A stretch of 58,162 nt of DNA from an uncultured bacterium (GTDB taxonomy: Bacteria; Verrucomicrobiota; Kiritimatiellia; RFP12; UBA1067), in contig CACZCD010000005.1 in the NCBI GenBank assembly GCA_902779565.1, positions 1-58,162 of the forward strand. The letters are read 5' to 3'. Position 1 is the first letter of the stretch. Each line of letters starts with the position of its first letter. The position numbers were made by a program, and so were the translations under genes. Below the pieces are notes generated by a model. The model was not told the DNA's origin. It did not search any database and saw only the letters and a list, made by a program, of their open reading frames with translations. Of the stretch, positions 1-7,548 are shown in pieces.

Positions 1-58
1 TATCCCAACACCTATTGGGCAGGAACGGTCGGATAGAATATCACATCACGTTAGACAA

Positions 59-121
59 GGGACCCAAAAACAGGCAACCGCGCAGCGACCGGCTCCTCAC
101 CGTCCGTTCTGTGACGCAGTG
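59..121 (+). repeat. 63-bp repeat element, copy A, upstream of dnaA
   Basis: This stretch is about 87% identical (8 mismatches in 63 by eye) to the reverse complement of 5943-6006. Shared cores are AACAGGCAACCGCGCAGCGA and CTGTGACGCAGTG. Both copies point toward the downstream gene and end about 140-145 nt before it (dnaA here, hsp20 there). The role is unknown: it could be an interspersed repeat or a shared control element. Confidence 0.6.
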
Positions 122-263
122 AATATCATACGATGTGAATAGAAGGAGTTATGAACAAAAAACTGTTGATAAGGTGTGTACTTGTTTGTATTTTTTTATG
201 ATGAACTTTAAGGTGAATTCTGCTTTAATACCCATCGCAAGAAAAAAGAATTTGAGAGTAACC

Positions 264-1679
264 ATGCAGACAGAAGAAAACATGCGCACAGATCTGTGGA
301 CCTTGGCTGTTGCGCTTTACAAAACCTCTCTCTCCTCGCATGAGGAGGTAGAGAAGTGGGATCGCCATGCGATGGCGTTTGATTCCCATGAGTTGGAAGG
401 AAATACCTTCACGATCGGTGTTGCCGATTCCTATTCGGCTGAATACTATTCGTCACTTTATGCTGAACCGTTGCGCTTCGCATTGGTAAAGGCGGGTGCA
501 AATGAGGATATAACGGTTCAGTTCAAGGTAACGGAGTCAGCCGAAAAGGCCGCACAGAAGAAACAGAGCCTTGAGCAGCAGCGAAAAGTTCTTGGCGACA
601 CGCAAGCGATTCTCAAGAAGTTTGATTCGACGGTTCCGCTCAACGCGAACTATACCTTCGAGAACTTCGTGAAGGGACCTTCAAACTCATTTGCCTACGC
701 AATTGCATCGGCTATCGCAAAGGAACCTGGCGGAAGCACCAACAATCCGTTCTTCATCTGGGGCGGGGCCGGGCTGGGAAAAACACACCTCATGCAGGCC
801 ATCGGACACTATGTGATGTCGCACAATCCGGAAAAGAGCGTCTGCTACATCACAAGCGAAACGTTCCTCAATGAATACATCAACGCCATCTCCAACAAGG
901 CGATGGAGGCATTCCGAAAACGCTACCGCAATATCGACCTTCTTCTTTTGGACGATGTTCAGTTCGTCGGCGGAAAGGTGCAGTTTCAGGAAGAATTCTT
1001 CAATACATATGATGGTCTCATGACCTACGGCAAGCAAGTCGTGATGACCTGCGATGTTCCTCCGAAAAAACTCAACGGCTTTGAGGACCGTCTTGTCACA
1101 CGGTTCCAACAGGGAATTGTCATTGAGATCGAATCTCCTTCCTATGAAACACGAATCGCCATTCTGAAATCGAAGGCACGAAACTGCAAACATAAGATTC
1201 CCGATGATATCTTCAATTTCATCGGCGAAAACATACGTTCGTCCGTCCGCGCCATGGAAGGAGCCTTGAACCTTGTCATAAGGTTCATGGATGCCAATCC
1301 GGGCATGGAGATCACCAAACAGATTGCGCAGGTTCTCCTGAAGGAACTGGCCGAAGAAGAGGTGACCATTCGCAGACTATCCGTCGAAGAGATCATCAAG
1401 GCCGTTTGCGCGTTCTACGATACGTCGTATGCCGATATCCTCTCTTCAAACCGCACACAGCCGCTGGCGACGGCAAGACAGGTCGCCATGTTCCTCTCCC
1501 GAAAACTTACCGGAAAGTCGCTGCCGACCGTCGCAGACGAATTCAAGCGCAACCATACCACCGTCCTTTACGGATCACAGACCATACAGAAGCGTCTGTC
1601 AGTAGAACCGGAACTGAAGAAATCCATTGAACAGATTACAGAGCAGCTCGGGCGGAAACCCTCGGAGCTGTTTGATTAA
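264..1679 (+). CDS. dnaA: Chromosomal replication initiator protein DnaA
   Basis: DnaA is the AAA+ ATPase that binds DnaA boxes and opens the origin. Walker A (GGAGLGKTHL) lies near residue 167 and Walker B (LLLLDDVQF) near 226. The C-terminal domain IV has the DNA-binding signature around 403-440, including ARQVAMFLSRKLTGKSLP and RNHTTVLYG; the usual Asp before HTTV is Asn here. The frame opens at a GTG at 135, but the first 43 codons do not look like DnaA. The ATG at 264 gives 471 aa, normal for the family, although its ribosome site (GAGAG) is weak. A DnaA-box-like TGTTGATAA at 164-172 may allow autoregulation. dnaN follows on the same strand after 263 bp. Confidence 0.97.
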   Translation: MQTEENMRTDLWTLAVALYKTSLSSHEEVEKWDRHAMAFDSHELEGNTFTIGVADSYSAEYYSSLYAEPLRFALVKAGANEDITVQFKVTESAEKAAQKKQSLEQQRKVLGDTQAILKKFDSTVPLNANYTFENFVKGPSNSFAYAIASAIAKEPGGSTNNPFFIWGGAGLGKTHLMQAIGHYVMSHNPEKSVCYITSETFLNEYINAISNKAMEAFRKRYRNIDLLLLDDVQFVGGKVQFQEEFFNTYDGLMTYGKQVVMTCDVPPKKLNGFEDRLVTRFQQGIVIEIESPSYETRIAILKSKARNCKHKIPDDIFNFIGENIRSSVRAMEGALNLVIRFMDANPGMEITKQIAQVLLKELAEEEVTIRRLSVEEIIKAVCAFYDTSYADILSSNRTQPLATARQVAMFLSRKLTGKSLPTVADEFKRNHTTVLYGSQTIQKRLSVEPELKKSIEQITEQLGRKPSELFD

Positions 1680-1881
1680 AACCTGTAGGAAAAATGTTCA
1701 CGGACTGTCCATAAAAGACGAAGTTGCCGACAGAAACTGACACCCGAAAGAACTTGCAACAAAAAGTTAGAGGATATGAAACAGACAATGCACAGACTGA
1801 AGGGTTGTAGAAACCAATAGAATCAAATCTCTCATCCACTTATGCGAATTGCTGACAATCCTATTGATAGAATATTATCTC

Positions 1882-1911
1882 TTTACTTTAATACCCGTTA
1901 TAGTGTACAAT
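1882..1911 (+). promoter_or_regulatory. Probable dnaN promoter
   Basis: A -35-like TTTACT (1882-1887) is separated by 18 bp from TACAAT (1906-1911), which is preceded by TG as in an extended -10. The predicted start lies about 25 nt before the dnaN ATG, with an AGGGAG ribosome site at 1931-1936. Prediction from sequence only. Confidence 0.5.
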
Positions 1912-1942
1912 ACGCGCCCAAAGAAACCAAAGGGAGTTTTGC

Positions 1943-3037
1943 ATGAAGATCAAGATCATTCGTTCGAAATTCATAGAAGGACTGAAGAAGGTCCAGAACA
2001 TCGTAGCTGGAAAGGGATCGCTTCAGATCATCCAGAATGCGATGCTTGATGCGAAGGATGGAAAGCTTAGTCTTGTCACGACGGATCTTGACATTTCGAT
2101 CAAATCGACCGTTGAGTGCGAAATTGTGGAAGCGGGGGCGACGACGCTTCCGGTGAAACTTCTCTCCAGCACCATTGCTTCCTGCGCTGAAGGCGTCGTG
2201 GAACTTGAGACGGATGCTCAGGATCGCGCGCGGATATCGGCGGGAAGCGCATCTTTCAAGCTTTCCGGAATGCCGGTTGCCGATTTTCCGGCTTTGCCGT
2301 CGGCGGAAGATGCCTTCTCCTATACGCTCCCGCAGGCCACGTTGCGTGAAATGTTGAGGAAGACATCCTACGCCGTTTCCCAGGATGAAACGCGTAAGAC
2401 GCTCAAGGGCGTCCTGATGAGCTTCAAGGAAGGAAAGCTCACGATGGTGGCGACTGATGGGCGGCGTTTGGCGCTTGTGGAACATGAGATTGAATTTCCG
2501 GCGGCAGCTGAAAAGGATATCATTCTTCCTTCGAAAGTTGTTGCCGAGCTGCAACGTTCACTTTCGGGCGATGGGGAAGTGAAAGTTAAGATTGAGAAGT
2601 CTCAGGTTTCCTTCAATCTGGGCGACACGCAGATCTATTCGAAGCTCCTCGATGAAATCTATCCGAACTACCGGCAGGTCATTCCCGCCAAGTACCGTGA
2701 GAAGGTTGAGATTGATCGTAAGCTTCTTTTGGATGCGTTGGATCGCGCAAGCGTGATGACCATGGAGGAATCCTCTTCAACGCGTCTTACCTTTGATTCC
2801 AATCAGCTTCTCGTTTCGTCCGTTGCAGCAGATATCGGTGAGGCAAAGGATATTGTGCCGATCAAGTACAGCGGCGAGAAGATTGAGATCGTCTTCAACC
2901 CGTCCTATGTGAAAGATCCTCTCAAGGCCATTGACGAAGACGAAATTACGATCGAGCTCACGAGCGGTTCCACGCCGGCGGTCATCCGCTGCTCCGTGCC
3001 TTTCCTCTACGTGATGATGCCGCTCCGTATCAACTGA
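1943..3037 (+). CDS. dnaN: DNA polymerase III beta subunit (sliding clamp)
   Basis: The product is the ring-shaped processivity clamp that tethers DNA polymerase III to DNA. At 364 aa it has the standard length for three clamp subdomains. Typical features are the N-terminal start (MKIKIIRSKFIEGLKKVQ), the central block ATDGRRLALVEHE, and the C-terminal PFLYVMMPLRIN that closes the third domain. AGGGAG lies 6 nt before the ATG. Its TGA overlaps the ATG of the next gene by one base (TGATG at 3035-3039), so the methyltransferase is probably translated by termination-reinitiation. Position next to dnaA is conserved in bacteria. Confidence 0.97.
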   Translation: MKIKIIRSKFIEGLKKVQNIVAGKGSLQIIQNAMLDAKDGKLSLVTTDLDISIKSTVECEIVEAGATTLPVKLLSSTIASCAEGVVELETDAQDRARISAGSASFKLSGMPVADFPALPSAEDAFSYTLPQATLREMLRKTSYAVSQDETRKTLKGVLMSFKEGKLTMVATDGRRLALVEHEIEFPAAAEKDIILPSKVVAELQRSLSGDGEVKVKIEKSQVSFNLGDTQIYSKLLDEIYPNYRQVIPAKYREKVEIDRKLLLDALDRASVMTMEESSSTRLTFDSNQLLVSSVAADIGEAKDIVPIKYSGEKIEIVFNPSYVKDPLKAIDEDEITIELTSGSTPAVIRCSVPFLYVMMPLRIN

Positions 3038-4272
3038 TGAACCTTTGGCAGGATAAAGATTTTCCGATCATAGTTTCGTGCGCAAAAACACTTGCGCCTT
3101 GGACCGAGAAGGAAATAGTCGCACTTGGCTATAGACCCATCGACAAGTCTGAAAACTATGTGGTCGTGAAGGGCGCGTTGAGGGATGTTTTCAAGCTCAA
3201 CCTTTGGCTTCGCACAGCTCAGCGGGTCTTGGTTCCCCTATTTCGTGGACGGTGCCGCCATGTGCGTGAACTGTATGACAAGGTCGGTTCGCTAGATTGG
3301 GAAAACCTGATTGATGCGGATGGATATGTAACAGTCTCTTCAGTTGTCCACAACAATGAGACCATTCGCGACACAAGAATGCCTTCGCTCGTCGTGAAGG
3401 ATGCAATAGTAGATCGGATTCGCATGAAGACGGGGCGTCGTCCAGATTCAGGCGGAGACTATGATTTAGGCGCCAGCATATTCGTCCATTGGAATGGCGA
3501 TACTGTCATTGTTTACATCGATACTTCCGGTGCGCCGCTCTCCAAGCGTGGTTACCGGAAGATACCAGGTTCGGCCCCCATGCAGGAAACGCTCGCCGCG
3601 GGATGCATCGATGCGATGGAATGGGAAGGCAATTCTCCCTTTTTCGCTCCCATGTGCGGATCGGGCACGCCGGCGATTGAAGCGGCGCTCAAAGCCATGA
3701 ACCGTGCGCCGGGTTCTCTCCGTGCGCGGTTTGGTTTCATGGGAATAAAGGGATATAATCAGATCATCCCTGGCGAAAAGGCGCCCAAGGCCGCTCCGCG
3801 TCAGAGATTTGGCGTTTCCCCTGAACTGATTTTCAAGGACATGCTCATTGAGGCGGGTGAACAGGAGAAGAAGGAAATACCTCCGATTGTCGCAACGGAT
3901 ATTTCGCCTGAAGCCATCCAGAACGCACAGATCAATGCGAATGCCGCTGGCGTGTTCAATCACATCACGTTTTCCGCCTGCGATTTTGCCGAGACGGAGA
4001 TTGGAAAGTACTTCAATCCAGAAAACCCACCACAAGCCCGTCCGGTAATATTCTTCAATCCCGAATACGGAATACGTCTTGGCGACCCAGAAGAACTGAA
4101 GATTCTGTATGACCGCATCGGACAGTTCCTGGCCGACAAGTGCCGCGGCATGACAGGCGGCTTGATTACCGGGAATCCGGATCTGGCCCGCGTCATCAAT
4201 CTCAAATACAAACACCGCGTTCCGTTCTACAACGGCCCGATCGATTGCCGCCTGTTCGTTTACGAACTCTAA
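3037..4272 (+). CDS. THUMP-domain class I SAM-dependent RNA methyltransferase (RlmL/YpsC-like)
   Basis: This is a predicted 23S rRNA guanine-N2 methyltransferase of the RlmL N-domain/YpsC type. The N-terminal third (about 1-170) has the ferredoxin-like/THUMP layout that holds RNA, including GDYDLGASIFVHWNGD and the linker SKRGYRK. The Rossmann methyltransferase fold follows, with the SAM-binding PMCGSGTPAIEAAL near residue 206, ATDISPEAIQNAQINANAAG near 287 and a catalytic NPEYGIRLG near 347, where this family usually reads NPPYGxR. It is translationally coupled to dnaN. A repeat with terminator-like hairpins follows the stop codon. The exact target nucleotide cannot be read from sequence. 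Confidence 0.85.
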   Translation: MNLWQDKDFPIIVSCAKTLAPWTEKEIVALGYRPIDKSENYVVVKGALRDVFKLNLWLRTAQRVLVPLFRGRCRHVRELYDKVGSLDWENLIDADGYVTVSSVVHNNETIRDTRMPSLVVKDAIVDRIRMKTGRRPDSGGDYDLGASIFVHWNGDTVIVYIDTSGAPLSKRGYRKIPGSAPMQETLAAGCIDAMEWEGNSPFFAPMCGSGTPAIEAALKAMNRAPGSLRARFGFMGIKGYNQIIPGEKAPKAAPRQRFGVSPELIFKDMLIEAGEQEKKEIPPIVATDISPEAIQNAQINANAAGVFNHITFSACDFAETEIGKYFNPENPPQARPVIFFNPEYGIRLGDPEELKILYDRIGQFLADKCRGMTGGLITGNPDLARVINLKYKHRVPFYNGPIDCRLFVYEL

Positions 4273-4309
4273 TCCCAATCCAATCAAATGATGATGTATC
4301 AAAGCTGGG

Positions 4310-4438
4310 GATGGCAGATAAAACTCTCCCCTTGAGACAGGGGGAGTGCCCCGGAGGGGCGAGGGGGTATGATTCCGTCAACCGTCATACTCCCCCGGCC
4401 TGCGGCCACCCCCTCTATCTTAGAGGGGGAGTTTTTAC
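4310..4438. repeat. Palindromic interspersed repeat, full copy, with terminator-like end
   Basis: Two inverted arms (about 4320-4371 and 4384-4437) each contain a short internal hairpin of runs such as CTCCCC...GGGGAG and CCCCTC...GAGGGG. The outer right hairpin runs into GTTTTT, so it could end transcription of dnaN and the methyltransferase. The left 68 bp (4310-4377) are present with one mismatch in the opposite orientation at 8603-8670. This looks like a REP- or MITE-like non-coding element; no transposase is nearby. Confidence 0.8.
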
Positions 4439-4440
4439 TC

Positions 4441-4560
4441 CATAACAAGCTGAAAGTTATAAACAGGTTATTATAAACTGTCTATAACCGGATTGGTTAA
4501 TAAATCTGTTGATAACTGTTTATAAAATGGCCTTGAAATAAAGACGACGATGTTAGATAA
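4441..4560. other. Candidate chromosomal origin (DnaA-box cluster)
   Basis: This AT-rich stretch contains TTATAAACA (4457-4465), TTATAAACT (4471-4479), TGTTGATAA (4507-4515, which reads TTATCAACA on the other strand) and TGTTTATAA (4517-4525, TTATAAACA on the other strand). They differ from the TTATCCACA consensus by one to three bases. The same TGTTGATAA occurs before dnaA at 164-172. Location beside dnaA-dnaN fits an oriC, but GC skew could not be computed here. Confidence 0.45.
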
Positions 4561-4583
4561 TATGTGGCTTTTAAGGGAAATAG

Positions 4584-5039
4584 ATGCAGAACCTTTCAAG
4601 GACAGTTTGTGAGAAGTTCAGGGAGGCACGGCGTGCCCATGGACTCACTCAAACCGCCTTGGCGGCCGAAGTCGGTTGCCAACAGGCGGCATTGTCCATG
4701 TTTGAGAAGGGGAACGGCACGAAGCTTTCCACAGAGTACGTTGAAAAGATCGCCAAGCGGCTGGGGCTCGATCTTGCGGCACTTCTGAAGCAGGTTGCTG
4801 ATGAAGAGCTGAAGACTGCAACACCCCCAATAGTGTCGGTTGGGTTCTGCCCAGAGCCGGAATGCCCATCAAATACGGCATACGCCGTTGCGGGCCGTAC
4901 CTTCCATAAGGTGACGCTGCAGAAGGGTCGCTATTGTGCATTCTGCGGTGAGGTTCTTGAACCAAGATGTCCGGCTTGCGGATCCGTTCTCAATGAAGGT
5001 GCCTGCTGCAGCAACTGCGGCGCTCCCTACGTGAAGTAG
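4584..5039 (+). CDS. XRE-family HTH protein with C-terminal zinc ribbon
   Basis: A 151-aa probable DNA-binding protein. Residues about 5-68 form a Cro/C1-type helix-turn-helix (GLTQTALAAEVGCQQAALSM, then a second half that spaces like XRE proteins). The C-terminal part has three CxxC pairs (CAFC, CPAC, CSNC), typical of a zinc ribbon, plus an earlier Cys pair in CPEPEC. It follows the candidate origin, and AT-rich DnaA-box-like sequence forms its upstream region. The regulated targets are unknown; autoregulation or a role near the origin is possible but is only inference. A strong hairpin follows at 5077-5110. Confidence 0.8.
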   Translation: MQNLSRTVCEKFREARRAHGLTQTALAAEVGCQQAALSMFEKGNGTKLSTEYVEKIAKRLGLDLAALLKQVADEELKTATPPIVSVGFCPEPECPSNTAYAVAGRTFHKVTLQKGRYCAFCGEVLEPRCPACGSVLNEGACCSNCGAPYVK

Positions 5040-5076
5040 CTGCCGTGAGCAGACGGCGGAAGTGTGGTAAATCAAA

Positions 5077-5110
5077 AGGGCTGAAGGAAGGCTATCCTCC
5101 CTTCAGCCCT
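5077..5110. terminator. Bidirectional intrinsic terminator
   Basis: An inverted repeat with 14-bp arms (AGGGCTGAAGG...CCTTCAGCCCT) around a short loop lies between the convergent HTH gene (plus) and hsp20 remnant (minus). AAAAG flanks one side and GTCTTGTC the other, so the U-tract is weak on the plus strand and better (CTTTTGAT) on the minus strand. Confidence 0.75.
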
Positions 5111-5127
5111 GTCTTGTCGGTCAGCCG

Positions 5128-5363
5128 TTAAAGGATATCAATCTTTTTCGGCTGTGTTTCGGGACGCTTCTTCATGATGACCGTGAGGATGCCGTTTTCG
5201 ATCTTGGCGGAGCGCGTCGCCGGATCGGCCATCTCGGGGATTTCGGCGCTCATCGAAGATCGGCATCCTCCTTGCCGATGCCCGGCACGACGATCTTCAG
5301 TTCGTATTCCTCGGGACGCTCCGAAAGTGTAGCCGAAGGGACAATGAATTTTTCCTCGTTCAT
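5128..5363 (-). pseudogene. Broken Hsp20 small heat shock gene
   Basis: The minus strand starts at an ATG (5363-5361) behind a good AAAGGAG site and reads MNEEKFIVPSATLSERPEEY, then ELKIVVPGIGKEDADLR, and stops. Another frame continues directly as MSAEIPEMADPATRSAKIE and NGILTVIMKKRPETQPKKID, the classic C-terminal half of an alpha-crystallin domain. The total span (236 bp) is not a multiple of three, and the middle of the domain is missing, so an internal deletion has both shortened and frameshifted the gene. It lies 21 bp behind the intact hsp20 and was probably its operon partner. A sequencing or assembly error is possible but would not restore the missing middle. Confidence 0.85.
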
Positions 5364-5384
5364 TTTTAGACTCCTTTCTGTTTG

Positions 5385-5798
5385 TTAGCCCTGAATGGTG
5401 ATGTGGCGGATGCCCGACTTCTCAGCCTTGGGAAGTTCGATCCTCAGGATGCCGTTCGTGAATTTGGCGTTCGCCTTGTCGGCGTTCACGCGGAACGGCA
5501 GCTCCAGGCGGCGCGACCAGGCGGGCTGTGTCTCGGTCGGCTTGCCGGTGGCGGCATCGGTCGTTTCGGCGGGCTTGTCCGCAATCATGACCGCCTGCGG
5601 TTCAAGGGCGAGTTCAATATCTTTCGCCGTTTTTCCGGGCAGTTCGAGATCGATGATGATGGCATCGTCATCGAGGAACACGTTGACGGGCGGGAAATGT
5701 CCGCACGCACGTGCGCGCATGCTCTTGAATGCCCGGCTGTTCGCGTCGAGCAGTTCGCTCAGCACGCTCCACGGATTGATGTTCAGCATTGTGTTCAT
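5385..5798 (-). CDS. Hsp20/alpha-crystallin small heat shock protein
   Basis: A 137-aa ATP-independent holdase that binds unfolding proteins in the cytoplasm. The N-terminal arm (MNTMLNINPWSVLSELLDAN) is followed by an alpha-crystallin domain: VFLDDDAIIIDLELPGKTAKD, the central WSRRLELPFRVNADKANAKF and the conserved NGILRIELPKAE near the end. AAGGAGG lies 7 nt before the ATG. A sigma-54-type promoter lies about 50 nt upstream (5847-5865) with a palindrome behind it, so expression probably needs RpoN and an enhancer-binding activator rather than a heat-shock sigma factor. A broken paralogue follows directly. Confidence 0.93.
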   Translation of the reverse strand: MNTMLNINPWSVLSELLDANSRAFKSMRARACGHFPPVNVFLDDDAIIIDLELPGKTAKDIELALEPQAVMIADKPAETTDAATGKPTETQPAWSRRLELPFRVNADKANAKFTNGILRIELPKAEKSGIRHITIQG

Positions 5799-5846
5799 GT
5801 TGTTTCCTCCTTATTATTCCTGTTGATTTGTCTCAACGCCTTCCCT

Positions 5847-5865
5847 AAAGCAACCACCGTGCCAA
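5847..5865 (-). promoter_or_regulatory. Sigma-54 (-24/-12) promoter of hsp20
   Basis: On the minus strand the sequence reads TTGGCACGGTGGTTGCTTT. It matches the RpoN consensus TGGCAC-N5-TTGC, with the invariant GG and GC exactly 10 nt apart. The predicted start is near 5838, leaving a leader of about 40 nt with a strong ribosome site before hsp20. Confidence 0.75.
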
Positions 5866-5896
5866 AGTGCCCAGCAAGGTTTGTTTTGCGCCAATC

Positions 5897-5914
5897 TGGC
5901 ACAAATCTGTGCCA
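5897..5914. promoter_or_regulatory. Palindrome, possible enhancer site for the sigma-54 promoter
   Basis: TGGCACA-AATC-TGTGCCA has perfect 7-bp arms and is centred about 65-70 bp upstream of the predicted hsp20 start. Sigma-54 activators usually bind such dyads upstream of the promoter. The activator is not encoded in this window. Confidence 0.4.
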
Positions 5915-5942
5915 CCCCGTGCCATCGCCTCACATTTCTCTT

Positions 5943-6101
5943 GCACTGCGTCACAGTACGGCAGGTGTTGAGCCGATCGCTGCGCGGTTGCCTGTTTTGG
6001 GGCCCCACCCTTCATTCGCCACGCCCTTGTCAGCGCACCGTTTGGCGTGGCTCACTCCGGGCCTCCCTAAAAACAGGCAAGCCGCCTCCGCTCCCGGCTC
6101 C
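5943..6101. repeat. Repeat copy B with a degenerate inverted partner
   Basis: 5943-6006 on the minus strand is copy B of the 63-bp element found before dnaA. A diverged partner in the opposite orientation follows at 6059-6101 (shared CTAAAAACAGGCAA and CCGGCTC), so the whole unit is a loose inverted repeat around a spacer of about 50 bp. No protein is encoded. A third CCGTACTGTGACGCAGT, the end piece of the element, is at 6400-6416. Confidence 0.6.
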
Positions 6102-6174
6102 ATACATCCTGCCACAGTCAGAGACAGACTATGTATTTATGGGGGAGAAGAAGAAGATTTGAACAGAGAGATGA

Positions 6175-6371
6175 CTCTGCGGGTGGAGGGAGGAATGCGC
6201 TTTCAAGGGACGCCCGGAAAGGCGGCATGGCATTCAGTGCGCATGAGCCGCCACGGACGCGGCGTAGGCCGCGCCCGTGCCGAGCGAATCCCCACTGTGG
6301 AGGCGCACTGACGAATGCCGCCTTGAAGGGAGGGATCCCCGAAAGCGTATCCTCCCAAAGCACCGCAGGGA
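6175..6371. repeat. Long imperfect inverted repeat (about 195 bp)
   Basis: The left arm (6175-6242) and right arm (6302-6371) are imperfect reverse complements. Matching blocks are CTGCGG/CCGCAG, GGGAGGA/TCCTCCC, GCGCTTTC or GAAAGCG, AAGGCGGCAT/ATGCCGCCTT and CAGTGCGC/GCGCACTG. The loop contains a GC-rich dyad (GGACGCGGCGTAGGCCGCGCCC). As RNA it would fold into one long hairpin. No open frame here looks like a gene. It could be a REP/MITE-type element or an undescribed small RNA. Confidence 0.65.
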
Positions 6372-6474
6372 ATGAAATCTCGCAATTTATAGGGAGGTTC
6401 CGTACTGTGACGCAGTAGAGGTGCTTTGGAATGGAGGATTGAGGTGGGGAGCGGATTTTGGTATTCTATACGGC

Positions 6475-7548
6475 ATGAATTTCTTGCTGGAAAAGGCATC
6501 GGCTCGTCCGAAGGCGCTTTCGCATCCGGAGTTGGTCACGCTGTTGACCTCGACGGATGCGCAGGCGCTCTTTTCCGCTGCGTATGCGGTCAAGGCACGT
6601 GAGGTTGGACGGGTCGTTTCGTTCCGTGGACTTGTCGAGTGCGGAAATGTCTGCGAGAAGAACTGCTATTACTGCGGCATTCGAAAGGGCAACGACAAGG
6701 TCCATCGCTACCGGATGTCCGCCGAGGAAATTCTGCGGGAAGCGAAATGGTCTTACGAAGCGGGATACGGAAGTCTGGTTCTGCAGTCCGGCGAACTGAC
6801 CGGAGAGGCGCATACGGCGTTCATTGAGGATATCCTGCGCCGCATTCATGCCTTTGCGGGAGAGGCGTTTGGTATCACGCTCAGCTTGGGTGAGCAGACG
6901 GAGGAGACCTATCGCCGCTGGCGCGAAGCCGGTGCGCACCGTTACCTTCTCCGCATTGAAACATCCAACCCCGAGCTTTACGCGCGCCTCCATCCCGCCG
7001 ACCATTCTTGGGAACGACGCCGGGAGTGCCTGAAAGCGCTGCGGCGCTGTGGCTATCAGGTCGGCAGCGGCGTGATGGCGGGCCTGCCGGGGCAGACGAT
7101 GGACGATTTGGCAGCCGACATCGAATTCTTCGCGGCGGAGGATCTCGACATGATCGGCATGGGTCCCTACATCCCGCATGCCGATACGCCGCTCGGTCGC
7201 GATGTGAAAGGAACGCCGGAAGACGCAGCGCAGCGGCTGGAGCTGGGTCTGCGCATGATCGCCGTGACGCGCCTCTATCTGCACGACGTGAACATCGCCG
7301 CCGCGACGGCGCTTCAGGCGTTGGATCCGGAAGGACGTGAGAAGGGGCTTTTGGCCGGTGCGAATGTCGTCATGCCGAACGTCACCGATGTGGCGTACCG
7401 TGCGGACTATCAGCTTTACGCGGGAAAGCCATGCCTCAACGAGAACTCCACACTCTGCCGGGGATGTCTGGAGCGGCGCATAGCCGCCATCGGCGAAACA
7501 ATCAACTGGAAGCGTCGCGGCGACTCGCCGCACTGGGGGAAACGATGA
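6475..7548 (+). CDS. hydE: [FeFe]-hydrogenase maturase HydE (radical SAM)
   Basis: A 357-aa radical SAM enzyme that helps build the H-cluster of [FeFe] hydrogenase. The cluster motif CEKNCYYCGIRKGN (CxxxCxxC) lies near residue 62-72. Other family blocks are LVLQSGELTGE, SLGEQTEETYRRWREAGAHR, RIETSNPELYARLHP and GSGVMAGLPGQTMDDLAADI with DMIGMGPYIPHADTPL. PylB is the closest alternative, but the IETSNPELY block and C-terminal Cys pattern favour HydE. The start at 6475 is supported by a TGGTATTCT -10 only 8 nt upstream, so the mRNA is probably leaderless; the frame extends to 6421 without support. It overlaps mnmA by ATGA. HydF and HydG are not in the window. Confidence 0.85.
   Translation: MNFLLEKASARPKALSHPELVTLLTSTDAQALFSAAYAVKAREVGRVVSFRGLVECGNVCEKNCYYCGIRKGNDKVHRYRMSAEEILREAKWSYEAGYGSLVLQSGELTGEAHTAFIEDILRRIHAFAGEAFGITLSLGEQTEETYRRWREAGAHRYLLRIETSNPELYARLHPADHSWERRRECLKALRRCGYQVGSGVMAGLPGQTMDDLAADIEFFAAEDLDMIGMGPYIPHADTPLGRDVKGTPEDAAQRLELGLRMIAVTRLYLHDVNIAAATALQALDPEGREKGLLAGANVVMPNVTDVAYRADYQLYAGKPCLNENSTLCRGCLERRIAAIGETINWKRRGDSPHWGKR

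Noticed and set aside
135-263. N-terminal extension of DnaA from a GTG at 135
   Set aside because: The extra 43 residues do not resemble DnaA domain I, and the ATG at 264 gives the usual length.
5382-6311. Plus-strand open frame of 309 codons across hsp20 and the repeat region
   Set aside because: It runs antisense through a clear hsp20 gene and then through non-coding inverted repeats; no family resemblance.
5799-6474. A tRNA or known small RNA in the gap between hsp20 and hydE
   Set aside because: No cloverleaf, T-loop GTTCGA or CCA pattern and no known ncRNA signature was found; only inverted repeats are visible.
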